In this document: piece after piece, positions 62,628-64,000 of the stretch
Layout of the letters: every line of letters begins with the position of its first letter
How positions within the stretch are numbered: the stretch's first letter is position 1
Assembly (NCBI RefSeq): GCF_900111895.1
Contig: NZ_FOKB01000002.1
Coordinates: forward strand, 434,001 to 498,000
From: Pseudomonas simiae
GTDB lineage: Bacteria; Pseudomonadota; Gammaproteobacteria; Pseudomonadales; Pseudomonadaceae
Length of the DNA: 64,000 nt
Direction of reading: 5' to 3'
The notes under the pieces: generated by a model
Seen by the model: only the letters and a program-made list of their open reading frames with translations
Database searches by the model: none
What the model was told of the DNA's origin: nothing
Program-made: the position numbers and the translations under genes

Positions 62628-64000
62628 CATTCTGGTAGTCGACGACGAACCCAAGCTCTGCGACTTGCTGGCATCGGCCCTGGGGCAGAACGATGTGCAG
62701 GTGTTCATCGCCGGCAACGGCCTGCATGCGCTCAAGGTGCTGGAACAGGAAGACATCGACCTGGTGATCAGCGACTGGCGCATGCCGGGCATGGACGGTC
62801 CGGCGCTGCTGGCCGAGATCAAGGTGCGCTACCCCCATGTGCCGGTGATCGTGATGACCGCCTACAGCACGGTGAAGAACGCCGTGCAGTCGATGCGCAA
62901 CGGCGCCTACGACTACATCGCCAAGCCGTTCGACATCGACGAGCTGGACATCACCGTGGCCAAGGCCCTGCAGTTTCGCGACATCATGCGCGACAACGCA
63001 CGCCTGCGTGCCGAGCTGGACGAGCACGCGCAATTCGACAGCCTGGTAGGCGACAGCCCGGCGTTTCGCAAAGTGCTGCAAGCCGTGGACTCGGTGCGCG
63101 ACAGCAGCGCCACCATCCTGCTGACCGGCGAAAGCGGCACCGGCAAGGAAATGGTCGCCCGCGCCATTCACAAACATGGCAGCCGTGCCGACAAACCCTT
63201 CGTGGCGGTCAATTGCGCGGCCATCCCGGAAGGGCTGCTGGAAAGCGAAATGTTCGGCCACCGCAAAGGCGCGTTCACCGGTGCCGTGGCTGACCGGGTA
63301 GGGCGCTTCCAACAGGCCGACAAAGGCACGCTGTTTCTCGATGAAGTGGGCGACATGCCCCTGGCGTTGCAGGCCAAGATCCTGCGCGCGTTGCAGGAGC
63401 GGGTGATCGAACCGGTGGGCGATCCCCGCGAGCGCAAGGTGGATGTGCGAGTGATCGCCGCGACCAACAAGAACCTGCTGGACGCGGTGGCCAACAAGGA
63501 ATTTCGCGAAGACCTGTACTACCGCCTCAACGTGTTCCCGATTCCCTTGCCGTCATTGCGCGAACGGGTGGAAGACATCGCGCCCCTGGCCCGTCACTTC
63601 GCCCAGACCCTCAGCGCCACTGCCGGTAAACGCATCACCGGTTTCAGTGCTGAAGCGTTGCAGGCCATGGCGGCCTACCACTGGCCAGGCAATATCCGTG
63701 AACTGCAGAACTGCGTAGAGCGCGCGACCATTGTGGCGGCGTCGCCGGTGATCGAAGACATCGACTTGCCGGGCTACCTGTTTGCGTCCAAACCGAACCA
63801 GGGCGACGTGACGGCGATCCTCAGCGACGGGCCGGGCATTCCCCAGGACCTGGATGCGGCACTGGCGGAAGTGGAAAAGGCCTACATACTCGCGGCGTTG
63901 CAGGAGAGCAATGGCGTGCAAGCGGCGGCGGCGGCGAAGATCGGGATTTCGGAGCGCAGCTTCTGGTACCGCCTCAAGAAGCTGGGCATTCAGGTCGACA
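62617..64000 (+). CDS. NtrC-family sigma-54 response regulator (C-terminus cut by window edge)
   Basis: Read from ATG 62617 to the window end, 461 codons. Receiver: LVVDDEPKLCDLL, Asp53 in LVISDWRMPGMDGPALLAEI, and KPFDIDELD. The central AAA+ domain has Walker A LLTGESGTGKEMVARAIH, the sigma-54 contact motif GAFTGA in GHRKGAFTGAVADRVGRF, Walker B TLFLDEVGDMP, and HWPGNIRELQNCVERA. The Fis-type HTH begins near GVQAAAAAKIGISERSFWYR. All elements needed for sigma-54 activation are intact. It is the likely activator of the promoter at 56600 through the palindrome at 56511. Confidence 0.95.
   Translation, partial: MTHNILVVDDEPKLCDLLASALGQNDVQVFIAGNGLHALKVLEQEDIDLVISDWRMPGMDGPALLAEIKVRYPHVPVIVMTAYSTVKNAVQSMRNGAYDYIAKPFDIDELDITVAKALQFRDIMRDNARLRAELDEHAQFDSLVGDSPAFRKVLQAVDSVRDSSATILLTGESGTGKEMVARAIHKHGSRADKPFVAVNCAAIPEGLLESEMFGHRKGAFTGAVADRVGRFQQADKGTLFLDEVGDMPLALQAKILRALQERVIEPVGDPRERKVDVRVIAATNKNLLDAVANKEFREDLYYRLNVFPIPLPSLRERVEDIAPLARHFAQTLSATAGKRITGFSAEALQAMAAYHWPGNIRELQNCVERATIVAASPVIEDIDLPGYLFASKPNQGDVTAILSDGPGIPQDLDAALAEVEKAYILAALQESNGVQAAAAAKIGISERSFWYRLKKLGIQVD

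Noticed and set aside
60660..62822. 720-codon open frame antisense to the sensor kinase
   Set aside because: It spans the ends of three real genes and lacks any domain; the plus strand has complete kinase motifs.

Overview
The window looks like a chromosomal segment of a Pseudomonas of the P. fluorescens group. GC is high, GTG and TTG starts are common, and the gene content is typical: a PapD/usher fimbrial operon, a MetR regulator, an OpgC-like acyltransferase, di-haem peroxidase and c-di-GMP signalling genes, and very large 'dermonecrotic toxin/DUF6543-like' proteins. No tRNA, rRNA, CRISPR array or intact insertion sequence was seen. All identifications come from reading the sequence by eye; no search was run.

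Layout. 1-1.2 kb: the start of a ZnuD-like TonB receptor behind a Zur-box-like site, a VF530 protein and a Pr6Pr membrane protein. 1.2-1.9 kb: AT-richer non-coding DNA with a 48-bp relic of a siderophore-interacting-protein gene. 1.9-9.6 kb: a complete nine-gene chaperone-usher operon in Pap/MR-P order (major pilin, minor pilin, usher, PapD-like chaperone, four more pilins, two-domain tip adhesin). 9.6-11.0 kb: a YqjH-like ferric reductase and YqjI-like PadR regulator pair with an 18-bp perfect palindrome as operator candidate.

11.1-30.4 kb is an accessory toxin island: a 1900-aa protein with two Tiki/ChaN-like modules, a 1363-aa relative, a 1698-aa LRR protein with a C-terminal NEL-type E3 ubiquitin ligase domain, an unusual class A penicillin-binding protein, and a small Cys-His-Asp protease-like gene with two compensating frameshifts. 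A fourth giant protein (1883 aa, 45.3-50.9 kb) sits beside metR, where other pseudomonads are expected to have metE. All four giants repeat a short 'LLYxP...F.S' module.

30.9-45.1 kb: an amino-acid permease, the OpgC-like protein, a cupin relic, an FMN-binding glutamate-synthase-like protein, and a signalling island. The island has an RR-GGDEF-EAL protein, a di-haem cytochrome c peroxidase, a sensor kinase and a receiver-kinase hybrid in one minus-strand operon, with a divergent YN-GYP response regulator. NUDIX, GNAT and metR genes follow.

51-64 kb: an alpha/beta hydrolase, a DsbA-family oxidoreductase, an arginase-fold protein translationally coupled to two half-size DMT transporters, a fatty acid desaturase and a MipA-like outer-membrane protein. 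Last comes a self-contained sigma-54 regulon candidate: phosphatase, class III aminotransferase, esterase, acyltransferase, sensor kinase and NtrC-type regulator, all codirectional and tightly coupled. They lie behind a near-consensus -24/-12 promoter with a palindromic enhancer about 83 bp upstream. This circuit and the toxin island are the best candidates here for undescribed biology.
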